Below, piece after piece: positions 10,801-19,417 of a stretch of 64,000 bases of DNA. Each line of letters begins with the position of its first letter. Positions within the stretch are counted from its first letter, which is position 1. The position numbers and the translations under genes are program-made. The DNA is from Streptomyces sp. NBC_01451. GTDB lineage: Bacteria; Actinomycetota; Actinomycetes; Streptomycetales; Streptomycetaceae. The DNA lies in the NCBI RefSeq assembly GCF_036227485.1, contig NZ_CP109479.1, forward strand, positions 1,736,001 through 1,800,000. Reading direction: 5' to 3'. Under the pieces are notes generated by a model, which had not been told where the DNA came from, did not search any database, and worked only from the letters and a program-made list of their open reading frames with translations.

Positions 10801-10826
10801 CGGGCCCCTGCGGCGGCAAGGGCCCG
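10801..10826 (+). terminator. Hairpin terminator after the trypsin gene
   Basis: Arms CGGGCCCCTGC (10801-10811) and GCAAGGGCCCG (10816-10826) pair with one mismatch around a GGCG loop, 20 bases beyond the protease stop. There is no T-run, as is usual in Streptomyces. Confidence 0.7.
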
Positions 10827-10864
10827 GCCACCACAGTCTCCTGAGTACCCCTCAGGTGAATGCC

Positions 10865-10908
10865 AGGGGGCGTTGCGGACCGGCCACGAGCGGTCCGCAA
10901 CGCCCTCT
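10865..10908. terminator. Long hairpin at the 3' end of the minus-strand HTH_42 gene
   Basis: Positions 10865-10882 pair with 10891-10908 over 18 base pairs with a single G-U, around an 8-base loop. The core GGGCGTTGCGGACCG is perfectly complementary to its partner. The right arm overlaps the stop codon of the minus-strand gene, so it should terminate that gene and back up the trypsin terminator from the other side. Confidence 0.75.
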
Positions 10909-12181
10909 ATCCATGTTTCCGCTCCCGTTCCCGTTCCCGGACGACGGGGCCGAACCGGATGTCGTACGCCGCCGCCCCGTGCAGCGCCGCGAGCATCCGC
11001 TCGCCCTCCTCGACCACCGCCGCCCGCGCGCCCTTTGTGAGTTCGCCGAAGGGCTCGACGGTGAGCGTGCGGTCCTCAAGGCGCCACAGGCCCGCGAGGA
11101 AGCCGTCGACGAGCAGGACGCAGTACGCCTGATTGCCCGTCCAGGTACGGCCCTTGAGGTCGGCGGGGACCACGCGGGTGCGGTCGGCGTGCGAGAGGAG
11201 CAGGTTGTCGAACTCGGGCAGGAAGCGCGGCGGTGCCGGGGTGTCGGGGTCGGGGCGGGGAGCGTCGGGGAGGTCGAAGAGCTCGGTGCCGTGCTCGTCC
11301 CGGAAGGTGAGCAGCCGCGGGCGGAGGCGTTCGAAGGCGTCGCGCAGCCGGGTCAGTCCGGCCCAGGTCTGCATGTCCTTCACGGAGGCCGGACCGAAGG
11401 CGGCGAGGTAGCGGAGCACTGTCGTGTCCAGGGCCGAGGTGTCGTCCGCCGACGTCCCGTGCGGCGACGGCTCCTTGGCCGGTCGGCCGAGCCAGTGCTC
11501 GGCGGTGGTGAGGGCGACCTGGCCACTGCGGCCCCACAGGCCGCGCGGGGTGACCTGGACCAGCGGGAGCCGGCAGCGGGCGGCGACGGACAGGGACTGC
11601 GGGTCGGCGTCCGGCCACTCGACGAGGAGCGCCTCGCGCAGCTGCTTCATCGTGCGCGGTTCGGCCTCGACGAGGTCACGCGCGAGGGCGGCGAGCCGGT
11701 CCAGGTCGACGCCCACAAGTCCCTTGCGGAAGTAGGTGAGTTCGCGGTCCCGGGCGGGCTGGACGAGCGGGCGGAGCGTGAGGCAGTCGTCGGCGGTGTG
11801 GGTGTGGATGGTCGAGCGCATGGTGACGATGCGGACGGCTTCCCGGTCCGCCATGAGCCGGGACAGCTCCTCGGGGGCGAACCCGTCGAGGCGGGCGGCG
11901 AGGGCGTAGTACGGGGGCTTCACGTTCTGCGCCTGGAGACCCAGGAGGTGCGCGAGGGCGTCCTGGGCGGACATCCGCGACCGGGTGAGAAGCAGTTGCC
12001 GGGCGAGGGTGGCGCGGTTGAGGGCACGCGGGCCGAGGACGGGGGCCGCGGCAGCGGTGGCGGACGCGGTTGCCGAGGCCGGCCCGGGGCTCGTCGTCGG
12101 GGCGGCTGCCGGGGTCGTCCTCGCCGCGTTCCGCTTCGCCGCGTTCTGGTTCGCCGCGTTCTGGTTCGCCGTGTTCTCCAT
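10907..12181 (-). CDS. HTH_42 / AlkZ-like winged-helix protein, putative DNA glycosylase
   Basis: A 424-residue protein of the winged-helix family that includes the DNA glycosylases AlkZ and YcaQ, which excise bulky or crosslinked alkylated bases. A low-complexity Asn/Ala/Gln/Pro head of about 45 residues precedes the family start (ALNRATLARQLLLTRS). The motif HLLGLQAQN supplies the QxQ pair, the catalytic signature of the AlkZ-type subgroup, followed by MRSTIHTHTADDC and the wing regions. The ATG at 12181 was chosen because the upstream extension lacks family similarity; a start inside the head is possible. It lies 158 bases downstream of, and on the same strand as, the oxygenase gene at the cluster edge. 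Many Streptomyces carry unlinked family members. Confidence 0.75.
   Translation of the reverse strand: MENTANQNAANQNAAKRNAARTTPAAAPTTSPGPASATASATAAAAPVLGPRALNRATLARQLLLTRSRMSAQDALAHLLGLQAQNVKPPYYALAARLDGFAPEELSRLMADREAVRIVTMRSTIHTHTADDCLTLRPLVQPARDRELTYFRKGLVGVDLDRLAALARDLVEAEPRTMKQLREALLVEWPDADPQSLSVAARCRLPLVQVTPRGLWGRSGQVALTTAEHWLGRPAKEPSPHGTSADDTSALDTTVLRYLAAFGPASVKDMQTWAGLTRLRDAFERLRPRLLTFRDEHGTELFDLPDAPRPDPDTPAPPRFLPEFDNLLLSHADRTRVVPADLKGRTWTGNQAYCVLLVDGFLAGLWRLEDRTLTVEPFGELTKGARAAVVEEGERMLAALHGAAAYDIRFGPVVRERERERKHG
12122..12166. repeat. Three tandem 15-base repeats in the AlkZ-like N-terminus
   Basis: The unit CGCCGCGTTCTGGTT occurs at 12137-12151 and 12152-12166, with a variant at 12122-12136 and a partial copy after 12167. 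On the coding strand it encodes a repeated Asn-Ala-Ala-Asn-Gln type pentapeptide at the protein's N-terminus. This points to replication slippage and a tail of variable length. Confidence 0.85.
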
Positions 12182-12339
12182 GTGCCGCACGTTAGCCCCG
12201 CTTGCGGACAGTTTCGGTCCGCGATTCCCGATGTCTCGGGCGAACCGGTCCCGCTTCTCGCCGAGCCGCCGCCGGGCCGTACCGCGCACACGGGTCACGG
12301 CGTCCGCGGTACGGCGGCCCGGTCACAGGCGCGGGACCA

Positions 12340-13149
12340 TCAGATCCACGAGACCACTTCGGCGAGTTCGTCGTCGTAGAAGCCGAAGAAGAAGCCCATG
12401 GTGATCCGGTCGGAGCCGGTGACCTCCTCGATGGAGTGGTAGTAGGTGGGGTTGAGCAGGTAGACGTCACCGGCCCGCGGCTTGAACTCGTGCGCCGGGG
12501 CGCCCTCCGTCACCGCCTCGTCGTAGCCGAGACCGCCGACGATCTTGTACTTGTCGTCCGCGTCGGTCCACCGCTTGCGGTGGATGCGCAGTTCGCCGCC
12601 GGACTCGCACTCCTGGACGCACACAACGCAGCTGAGCTGGTGCCGCAGTCCGGCCAGGGCCAGTCCGGTGCCCGTGGCGTCGCGCATGATGTTGTCGTTG
12701 TGGAGCGGCGTGCGGATGCCGTCCGCGTAGATCCGCACGTTCTGCTGCGAGTAGCCACGGCCGTCGGCCTCGACCTCGGTGTCGAACCGCTTCAGGCCCA
12801 GCACCTCCGCCAGCCGTCGGCGGGTCCGCGCGCCGAGATCGACGCCGATGGACTCGGTGAACTCGTTGGCCTTCCGCGCCTCGGCGAAGTAGGTGTCCGG
12901 CTCGTGCAGGTGCTTGGCCAGGTACGGGCCGATGGTGGTGAGACTGCCGTTGGTGTACTGCGTGGTCGACGCTTCGCCGAAGACCGGTGCCAGTCGCTCC
13001 CGGTTCTCCGCGAACACGGACCGCGGCAGCAGATTCCGCAGCACGACCACCGCCACCGTGCCGTCCACCAGACGTCTGACCAGATCCTGTCCGTCGATGT
13101 CCGTGTCGCGATCGACGTCGACGACGATGCGGCCCCATTGCTCAGTCAC
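12340..13149 (-). CDS. 2-oxoglutarate/Fe(II)-dependent oxygenase
   Basis: A 269-residue double-stranded beta-helix oxygenase, expected to use 2-oxoglutarate, O2 and Fe(II) to hydroxylate or desaturate a small substrate. The facial triad is visible: HxD in TPLHNDNIM (near residue 145), and a distal histidine in NPTYYHSIEEV (near residue 235), followed by an arginine in SDRITMG that could bind the 2-oxoglutarate carboxylate. The GTG follows GGAGGAACTTCGG. It is divergent from the first ATP-grasp gene across a region rich in the cluster heptamer. I infer that it modifies an amino acid used by the ligases. Confidence 0.85.
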   Translation of the reverse strand: MTEQWGRIVVDVDRDTDIDGQDLVRRLVDGTVAVVVLRNLLPRSVFAENRERLAPVFGEASTTQYTNGSLTTIGPYLAKHLHEPDTYFAEARKANEFTESIGVDLGARTRRRLAEVLGLKRFDTEVEADGRGYSQQNVRIYADGIRTPLHNDNIMRDATGTGLALAGLRHQLSCVVCVQECESGGELRIHRKRWTDADDKYKIVGGLGYDEAVTEGAPAHEFKPRAGDVYLLNPTYYHSIEEVTGSDRITMGFFFGFYDDELAEVVSWI

Positions 13150-13212
13150 CCGAAGTTCCTCCTGCCCGATGGGGGTACCGGGGCACTGCCACCCCGGTCA
13201 CATGCCGCCACA

Positions 13213-13317
13213 TTGCCACACTTGCCAACTTGTTGACAATGGATAACTGCACGGTAGAGCCATTGATGATTGGACGGCGACACGGCATCACGTCTGAATG
13301 TTGCCAATTGTTGCCAC
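13213..13317. promoter_or_regulatory. TTGCCAA/TTGGCAA operator cluster in the divergent oxygenase / ATP-grasp promoter
   Basis: On the plus strand TTGCCAC (13213), TTGCCAA (13222) and TTGACAA (13233) are spaced 9 and 11 bases apart. A second group, TTGCCAA (13301) and TTGCCAC (13311), lies closer to the plus-strand gene. A possible promoter for that gene is -35 TTGCCA (13301-13306) and -10 TACGGT (13325-13330), 18 bases apart. The spacing in the first group (9, then 11) is the same as in the site at 32210-32236. Confidence 0.7.
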
Positions 13318-13365
13318 GCGTTGGTACGGTCGGGCACTCCACGATTCGGCTGGGGAGAGGAACGC

Positions 13366-14643
13366 ATGGAAGCCACATCCGCCGCACCGGTGGTGGTCGT
13401 CGTCGACGGCTACTCCAACGCCGGTGCCTTCGTTGGTGAATTCGCCCGGCTCGGGGTCTCGGCGCTCCATGTGCGGGGCACGGCAGAGTTCCTGCCCAAG
13501 ATGGTGCCGCCGGACCTGTCCGTGTATCAGGACACCTTCGTGTGCGCCGACGCGGACGCGGTGGACGCCCTGGTCGAGCGGCTGGGCGCCTACGAACCGA
13601 TCGCGGTGATCGCCGGCCAGGAGCCCGGGGTTCCGCTGGCGGACCTGCTCAGCGAACGGCTGGGGGTGGCGACCAACGGCACCGCGAGATCCGCGGCCCG
13701 CCGGGACAAGTTCACCATGATCGAGACCGTGCGGGCGGCCGGTCTGCACTGTGCCGCACAGTTCGTCAGCCCGGACCCGGCGGAGATCACCGGCTGGGCC
13801 CGCGGGCACGGCCGCTACCCGGTGGTGGTGAAACCGCGCAGCTCCTCCTCTTCCGACAACGTGTTCGTCTGCCGGTCCGAGGAGCAGGTGGCCGAGGCCG
13901 CGCGGGCGGTGCTGGCCGGGATCACGATGTACGACCAGCGCAACACCGATGTCCTCGTCCAGTCCTATCTGGACGGCACGGAGTACATCGTGGACACCGT
14001 GAGCGCGAACGGGCACCACACGGTGTGCGGGGTCTGGCGCTACGACAAGAACCTGCTGCCTTCCGGCAGGCCGGTCTACGACCTGGACGTGCTGCAGGAC
14101 CCGGACGCGCCGCACGTGCGTGAACTGATCGCCTACGTGCTGCGGGTGCTGGACGCGCTGGGCATCGAGCACGGGCCCGGCCACGCCGAAGTGATCATGA
14201 CGGAGGCGGGTCCGGCGCTCGTGGAGCTGGGCGCCCGGCTGAACGGGAACATGAACACCGCCCACCACGACGAGTTCAGCGGTACCAACCCGGCCCGGCT
14301 CAACGCCCTGGCCTACACGCGGCCCGCCGAGTTCGCCGCCCGGTACGGCGGCAAGGTCTACGCCAAGCGCCACGAGGCGGTCGTACACAACGTCACCACC
14401 AGCCGCGAAGGCCTGGTGACCGCGATCGACGACTCGGTGGTCGACAAGATCGCCGCTCTGCCCACGGTCCGGGAGGTCGTGGTCCGGCGTCCGGCAGGGA
14501 CCCGGCTGGTCCCCACCGTCGACCTGATGACCAGTCCGCTGCGCGTGTTCCACATCGGTGGTTCGCACGCCGAGATCCTCGCCGACCACCAGGTCGTCGG
14601 GCAGCTCACAGACGACGTTTTCCGGCTGGCCGAACCGGCCTGA
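13366..14643 (+). CDS. ATP-grasp carboxylate-amine ligase (first of two)
   Basis: A 425-residue ATP-grasp enzyme, expected to activate a carboxylate as acyl phosphate and join it to an amine. An N-terminal Rossmann-like preATP-grasp domain (VVVVVDGYSNAGAF) precedes the central fold (RRDKFTMIETVRAAGL, then YPVVVKPRSSSSSDNVFV with the ATP-binding lysine). The Mg-binding end HAEVIMTEAGPALVELGARLNG carries E and N ligands. The nearest characterised relatives in general pattern are L-amino-acid ligases of the BacD type. The ATG at 13366 follows GGGAGAGGAACGC. It leads a run of five genes on one strand with close spacing. Confidence 0.9.
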   Translation: MEATSAAPVVVVVDGYSNAGAFVGEFARLGVSALHVRGTAEFLPKMVPPDLSVYQDTFVCADADAVDALVERLGAYEPIAVIAGQEPGVPLADLLSERLGVATNGTARSAARRDKFTMIETVRAAGLHCAAQFVSPDPAEITGWARGHGRYPVVVKPRSSSSSDNVFVCRSEEQVAEAARAVLAGITMYDQRNTDVLVQSYLDGTEYIVDTVSANGHHTVCGVWRYDKNLLPSGRPVYDLDVLQDPDAPHVRELIAYVLRVLDALGIEHGPGHAEVIMTEAGPALVELGARLNGNMNTAHHDEFSGTNPARLNALAYTRPAEFAARYGGKVYAKRHEAVVHNVTTSREGLVTAIDDSVVDKIAALPTVREVVVRRPAGTRLVPTVDLMTSPLRVFHIGGSHAEILADHQVVGQLTDDVFRLAEPA

Positions 14644-14664
14644 AGCACCCTTCCAGGGGGATCC

Positions 14665-15894
14665 ATGAATGACACGCCCAGATCTCTGCTGTTCTGGGGC
14701 GGCAGCGCACCGATGGACCTCGGGCGCGACGTCGGCACCCGGCTGCTCCGGCAGGCCGCCGCCCGCGAGGTCGGCACGCAGGTCACCGTCGAGTTCCCGG
14801 ACACGCCCGAGCTGTCCGCACTCGCCGGCTCACTGCACCGGACCGAGGTCGAGGACCCGGCGGCGGCTGCGGCCTGGGCCAGGGGACAGCGGTTCGACGT
14901 CGTCCTCGGTGTCAGGGAACAGGTGCAGGTCGCCCTCGCCGAGGTGGCCCGGGCCGTGGGCGCACCCGGTAACCCGCCGGCTGCCGTACGCACCGTCCGC
15001 GAGAAGGACCGTTGCCGGCAGGCCCTGCGCGAAGCCGGGCTGCCGCAGCCGGAGTTCCGGCTGTGCGAGGACCTCGCCGCAGCCCGGGCGTTCCTGAGCG
15101 GCACGACCGGGCCGTGGATCGTCAAGCCGCGGGACGCCTCAGGCAGCCTCGGCGTCAGCATGGTCGGCGAACCCGGTGAGCTGGCCGCCGCCGTCGCCGC
15201 ACTGCCGAGCCGCGCGGAGTTCGTCGTCGAGCAGTTCGTCGAGGGCCCCGAGTACAGCGTCGAAGGTGTGTTCCTGCGCGGCGAGCCCCGGGTGCTGGCC
15301 GTGACCGAGAAGAAGCTGCTGCCACCGCCGAACTTCGTGGAGGCCGGGCACGTACTGCCCGCCGACCTGCCCGCCGAGCTCCAGACGCGGTTCGAGCGGG
15401 CCGTGACCACCGCGCTGAAGGCACTGGACCTGCGGTTCGGCATCTTCCACGTCGAGCTGTGGTCCACCGCGGACGGTCCGGTGCTCGGCGAGATCCATGT
15501 GCGCAACGGCGGCGACTGGATCCACCTCATGCTCGAGTACGCGATCCCCGGACTTGAGCTCTTCGGTCTGGTGATCGACGACGCGCTCGGCAGGGACACC
15601 GGTTCATGTGTCCGGACGCCCTCCCGGGCGGCGGCCGTCCGGTTCCTCGCACCGCCGCCGGGCCGGGTGAGCCGGGTCCTCGGCTGGGACACGGTGCTGG
15701 AGCACCCGTCGGTGCTGCGCGCGAGTCTGACCGTGGGCCCGGGGGACACGGTCGGTGAGATCCGTGAGTCCTACGACCGTGGCGGATACATCGTGGTCGG
15801 CGCCGAGACCCCGCGGCAGGCGTCGGAGCTGGCCGACCGGCTGGCCGCGCAGGTCCACATCGTGGTGGACACCGGGGCAGAGGCCCGGTCGTGA
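14665..15894 (+). CDS. ATP-grasp carboxylate-amine ligase (second of two)
   Basis: A 409-residue ATP-grasp protein, clearly different in sequence from the one before it. The preATP-grasp region starts LLFWGGSAPMDLGRDVG. The ATP-grasp core shows VREKDRCRQALREAGLPQPEF, GPWIVKPRDASGSLGVSMVG and FVVEQFVEGPEYSVEGVF. The metal-binding end is FHVELWSTADGPVLGEIHVRNGG. Two ligases in series suggest that two amide bonds are built, or that one ligase acts on the other's product. The gene starts 21 bases after its neighbour, and the MFS gene's start overlaps its stop (GTGA). Confidence 0.9.
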   Translation: MNDTPRSLLFWGGSAPMDLGRDVGTRLLRQAAAREVGTQVTVEFPDTPELSALAGSLHRTEVEDPAAAAAWARGQRFDVVLGVREQVQVALAEVARAVGAPGNPPAAVRTVREKDRCRQALREAGLPQPEFRLCEDLAAARAFLSGTTGPWIVKPRDASGSLGVSMVGEPGELAAAVAALPSRAEFVVEQFVEGPEYSVEGVFLRGEPRVLAVTEKKLLPPPNFVEAGHVLPADLPAELQTRFERAVTTALKALDLRFGIFHVELWSTADGPVLGEIHVRNGGDWIHLMLEYAIPGLELFGLVIDDALGRDTGSCVRTPSRAAAVRFLAPPPGRVSRVLGWDTVLEHPSVLRASLTVGPGDTVGEIRESYDRGGYIVVGAETPRQASELADRLAAQVHIVVDTGAEARS

Positions 15895-17114
15895 GCCGTA
15901 GAGCCTTCACCGCCTGGCTGTCCGCCGACCACATGGCCGGCAACCTCGGCCAGTACATGATCCTTCCGCTGCTGGGCGTCTTCCTGACCGCCCAGGTGGG
16001 TGGCACCTGGATCGTCGGCGTCGGGCTGTTCCTGTACAGCGCGTCGGCCGGGGTGTCCGCGCTCCTGGTGAACCGCTGGCTGCCCAGGTTCACCATCGTC
16101 GGCGTCATGACGGGCAGTACCGTGCTGTCCGCGCTGGGCTTCGGACTGATGCCCTACAGCCGCAGTGGGGCGGTCCAGGTCCTACTGATCGTGCTGGCCG
16201 GATTCGGCGGCAGCGTGCACTTCCTGCTGTCCAGGGTGCTGGTCGCCGAGGTGGTTCCCGACGCCGTCGGACGCCACAAGGTGTACTCGGCGCTGCAGAT
16301 CGCGGTGAACACGGCGGCGGCGCTGGGTCCCTTCCTCGCCGGGCTGCTGTACTCGACGGCCGACCCCCGCTTGCTGCTGAGCAGCGTCGCCGGGTGCTAC
16401 CTGCTCGCCGGGCTGTCGTTGCGGTTCGGCATCCCGAAAGGGCTGAAGCCCACCGCGACGTCCAGCCGGTGGCCGGTCAGCCGGGCCGTGCTGCGTCTGG
16501 TCCGGGCGGACCCGTGGATCCGCCGGACGGTGGCGATCTGCCTCCTCGGCGCCTTCGTCTACGGTCAGCTGTACTCCGCGTTCGCGCTGTTCGTGGCCCG
16601 GGACATCGACTCCGCGCTGGTGCGGGCCGCACTGCTGGGTGCGCCCGCCCTGGCCATCGTCTTCCTCCAGTCGGCGGTCACCGCCGCCACGGGCGGTCTG
16701 CTGGCCAAGGGCAGGCACCCGTTCACGATGCTGGTGTACGGGGCCGTCCTGTTCAGCGCCTCCATGGTGGTGCTGGGCGTCGGACTGCCGGTCGTGGCCG
16801 GCGCCGCAGTGGCGGTCGCGCTGTTCTCCGGCGCCGAGATGCTGTTCACCCCCATGGTGAGCACGGCGTTCGCCGGTCTCCCGGTCAAGTCCACGCTGGA
16901 GGCATTCAACCTGCGTCAGATCAGCTGGACCGCGGGGGAGGCGATCGGCTCGCTGGCCGGCGGCACCGTGTTCCTGGCGCTGGACCGGGCCGGTCTCGCC
17001 CACGGCTACTGGCTGGGCGTGGCGCTGGGCACCGGCGCCCTCTGCTACCTGCTCGGCCGCCGTCTCCCCCAGCCCGGCACAACCATCGGCGTGACCCAGG
17101 AATCGGCCGCATGA
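15891..17114 (+). CDS. MFS transporter, likely exporter of the cluster product
   Basis: A 407-residue major facilitator with about 12 hydrophobic segments, beginning RRAFTAWLSADHMAGNLGQYMILPLLGVFL. The GTG start overlaps the stop of the second ATP-grasp gene, so translation is coupled. MFS genes placed directly behind ATP-grasp ligases (as bacE follows bacD in bacilysin) usually export the peptide product and give self-protection. That role is inferred from context; the direction of transport cannot be read from the sequence. Confidence 0.85.
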   Translation: MSRRAFTAWLSADHMAGNLGQYMILPLLGVFLTAQVGGTWIVGVGLFLYSASAGVSALLVNRWLPRFTIVGVMTGSTVLSALGFGLMPYSRSGAVQVLLIVLAGFGGSVHFLLSRVLVAEVVPDAVGRHKVYSALQIAVNTAAALGPFLAGLLYSTADPRLLLSSVAGCYLLAGLSLRFGIPKGLKPTATSSRWPVSRAVLRLVRADPWIRRTVAICLLGAFVYGQLYSAFALFVARDIDSALVRAALLGAPALAIVFLQSAVTAATGGLLAKGRHPFTMLVYGAVLFSASMVVLGVGLPVVAGAAVAVALFSGAEMLFTPMVSTAFAGLPVKSTLEAFNLRQISWTAGEAIGSLAGGTVFLALDRAGLAHGYWLGVALGTGALCYLLGRRLPQPGTTIGVTQESAA

Positions 17115-17137
17115 GGCCAGGAGAGAAAGGACCCACC

Positions 17138-17842
17138 ATGTGCCGACTCATCCTCGCCTCCGGGCAAGTCGCCGTGGCGGACATCGCCGCGGCGGCGGTG
17201 GACATGAGCTGTGGCCGGACGGCCGATCACGACAACCCCACCAAGGCGCACGTACACGGGTGGGGCGCGGTCTGGCGGGAGCCGGGACACGGGCTGCGGT
17301 CGCACACCGATGTGCGGCCGCTGGCCGAGAGTCTCCACGATTCCCCGCTGCCGGAGACCAAGACCGACTTCCTCGCCATCCACGTACGCAACGCGACGCT
17401 GGAGTCCCAGCGCGGTCCCCGGTTCACCCATCCGTTGACCAGGGACGACGGCTGGTACTTCATGCACAACGGCTATCTGCCGACCGCGTACCAGCGGCTG
17501 GGGCTGCCCGCCTCGGAGTTCGACTCGCGGGAGTACTTCGACCACCTCGTCCCGCACGGCGCCAACAGCCTCGATCCGGAGACGGCACTGGGCAAGCTGG
17601 ACTCGCTGCCGCCCGGCGGGAACTCCGGCAACGCCATCGCCGTGCATCCCGCGGGCGCGTACCTGGTGCACTGGAGTGCGCCCGGGGTGGCCACACCGGT
17701 GTTCTTCGCGATGCGGCGTCTGCGCCTGCCCGGAGTGGAGATCATCGCCTCCGAGGTGGTCCCGGGTCTCGCCCCGGCGCCGAGCTGGGAACCGCTGCCG
17801 GCCAACACGGTCGAGCACTTCTCGTTCCCCGAGGGTGTGTGA
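17138..17842 (+). CDS. Class II glutamine-amidotransferase-like amidohydrolase
   Basis: A 234-residue Ntn-hydrolase. After removal of Met1, Cys2 (MCRLILASG) becomes the catalytic N-terminal nucleophile. FLAIHVRNATLES and WYFMHNGYLP carry the arginine and HNG pattern of class II glutaminase domains. No synthase partner domain is attached, as in EgtC, which removes a gamma-glutamyl group in ergothioneine synthesis. The following gene is a glutamine-synthetase-like ligase that begins one base after this stop, so a pair that adds and removes gamma-glutamyl is likely. The ATG lies 23 bases after the MFS stop, behind AGGAGAGAAAGG. Confidence 0.88.
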   Translation: MCRLILASGQVAVADIAAAAVDMSCGRTADHDNPTKAHVHGWGAVWREPGHGLRSHTDVRPLAESLHDSPLPETKTDFLAIHVRNATLESQRGPRFTHPLTRDDGWYFMHNGYLPTAYQRLGLPASEFDSREYFDHLVPHGANSLDPETALGKLDSLPPGGNSGNAIAVHPAGAYLVHWSAPGVATPVFFAMRRLRLPGVEIIASEVVPGLAPAPSWEPLPANTVEHFSFPEGV

Positions 17843-17843
17843 G

Positions 17844-19214
17844 ATGCCCGAGTCCGACGACCGGTACCGCCAGGTACTCCGGATGATCGACGCGCACGAC
17901 ATCGAACTGATCCGCTTCCTGTGGGTCGACCACAACGGCATCGTCCGGGGCAAGGCGGTGACCCGCCGGTTCCTGGAGTCCCGGATGGAGTCGGGCATCG
18001 GGCTGGCCAGGTCCCGGCAGGCGGCGAACCTCATGGACATCGGTCAGCCGGTGCCCGGCTTCAACGCCGTCGGCGAGGTGCGGCTGGTCCCCGACCCGAG
18101 CACCTTCGTCGCGCTTCCGCACGCCCCGGGGTCCGGGGCCATGCTCTGCGACCTGGTCCAGCTCGACGGCACGTCCTGGGACGCCTGCCCGCGCACCTTC
18201 CTGAAGTCCGCGCTGGCCGCGGCGGGTGACCTGGACGTCGTGGCCTCCTTCGAACCCGAGTTCACGCTGTGCGACGCCCGGCCGGGCCCCGGCTCGCTGA
18301 GCGTGCTGGACGACAGCCTGTGCTTCGACAACACCGGGTTCGACGCCGCCAACGACTACGTGGTCCAGCTGACCAGGGCCTTGCAGGGACAGGGCATCGA
18401 CGTGGAGCTGTACCACCCGGAGTTCGGCGCCGGGCAGCACGAGATGACCCTGCGGCACGGTCCGGCGCTGAGGGCGGCCGACCTGTCGGTGTGGCAGAAG
18501 GTGATCACGAGAGGGCTGGCCTCGGCGAGGGGGATGTGGGCGACGTTCGCGCCCACTCCCGGTCCCGGTTTCCGGGGCAACGGAAACCACCTGCACCTGT
18601 CCATGTGGAAGGACCGGCCCGGCCTGGGCCCGGTGAACATGTTCGCCGACGACGCGGACGACCTGGGTCTGTCCGAGACGGCCTACCACTTCGTGGGCGG
18701 TGTGCTCCGGCATCTGCCCGGCCTGCTGGCGCTGACCTGCGCCAGCGTGAACAGCTACGAACGGCTCCAGCCGGGCATGTGGTCCGGCGCGCACGCCTGT
18801 TACGGCCAGGACAACCGGGAAGCGGCCGTACGGGTGCCGAGCAGGCTGCGCGGCAGTACGGCGGCGTCCACCAACATCGAGCTCAAGGCGTGCGACTCCA
18901 CGGCCAACCCGTACCTGGCGCTGGGCGCGGTGATCTACGCGGGCATGGACGGCATCACCAACCGGATCGATCCGGGTCCGCAGCTCGCGGAGGACCCGAA
19001 CGGGCTGTCCGACGCGGAGCGGGACGCCCTCGGTCTGGGGCTGCCCCGGTCCCTGGAGGAGGCGGTGGAGGCACTGCGCCGTGACGACTACCTGATGGAC
19101 GTACTGGGTCCGCTGCGGGGACAGCTCTATCCCGCGATCAAGCGGGCCGACGTCGAGGCGGTCAAGGAGATGGGACCGGAGCTCGCCTTCCTGACGTACG
19201 CCACCCGGTACTGA
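17844..19214 (+). CDS. Glutamine-synthetase-like gamma-glutamyl ligase
   Basis: A 456-residue glutamine-synthetase-fold enzyme of the GlnA4/PuuA-like branch. The N-terminal beta-grasp domain starts IRFLWVDHNGIVRGKAV. The catalytic domain has FEPEFTL, EFGAGQHEMTL, the ATP-site motif GNGNHLHLS and, near the C-terminus, NIELKACDSTANPYLAL. Branch members glutamylate amines such as polyamines rather than ammonia. The tyrosine-containing adenylylation loop of true GlnA was not seen. Placement right after a class II amidohydrolase suggests gamma-glutamyl protection of an intermediate. A perfect hairpin follows 37 bases downstream and ends the operon. Confidence 0.88.
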   Translation: MPESDDRYRQVLRMIDAHDIELIRFLWVDHNGIVRGKAVTRRFLESRMESGIGLARSRQAANLMDIGQPVPGFNAVGEVRLVPDPSTFVALPHAPGSGAMLCDLVQLDGTSWDACPRTFLKSALAAAGDLDVVASFEPEFTLCDARPGPGSLSVLDDSLCFDNTGFDAANDYVVQLTRALQGQGIDVELYHPEFGAGQHEMTLRHGPALRAADLSVWQKVITRGLASARGMWATFAPTPGPGFRGNGNHLHLSMWKDRPGLGPVNMFADDADDLGLSETAYHFVGGVLRHLPGLLALTCASVNSYERLQPGMWSGAHACYGQDNREAAVRVPSRLRGSTAASTNIELKACDSTANPYLALGAVIYAGMDGITNRIDPGPQLAEDPNGLSDAERDALGLGLPRSLEEAVEALRRDDYLMDVLGPLRGQLYPAIKRADVEAVKEMGPELAFLTYATRY

Positions 19215-19251
19215 GGGCCGGCACCCGTCACCTGGGGTCGCGCTGCCCGAA

Positions 19252-19285
19252 CGGACGTCGCCCCGGCAGCCCGGGGCGACGTCCG
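19252..19285 (+). terminator. Perfect 15-bp hairpin ending the ATP-grasp operon
   Basis: CGGACGTCGCCCCGG at 19252-19266 pairs perfectly with 19271-19285 around the loop CAGC, without a T-run. It lies between the glutamine-synthetase-like gene and the APH-type kinase gene, so the latter needs its own promoter. Confidence 0.8.
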
Positions 19286-19417
19286 AAGGCCGGTACGAGG
19301 TACGGCGAGGCGCTCCGGGCGGCGGCGTCCCGCACGCGATCGGCGCGAACAATTCCCCCTGACGCATGATCAGGACATGGGATGATCCCGGCAGGAACCG
19401 AGAGATCGAGTGGGTAC

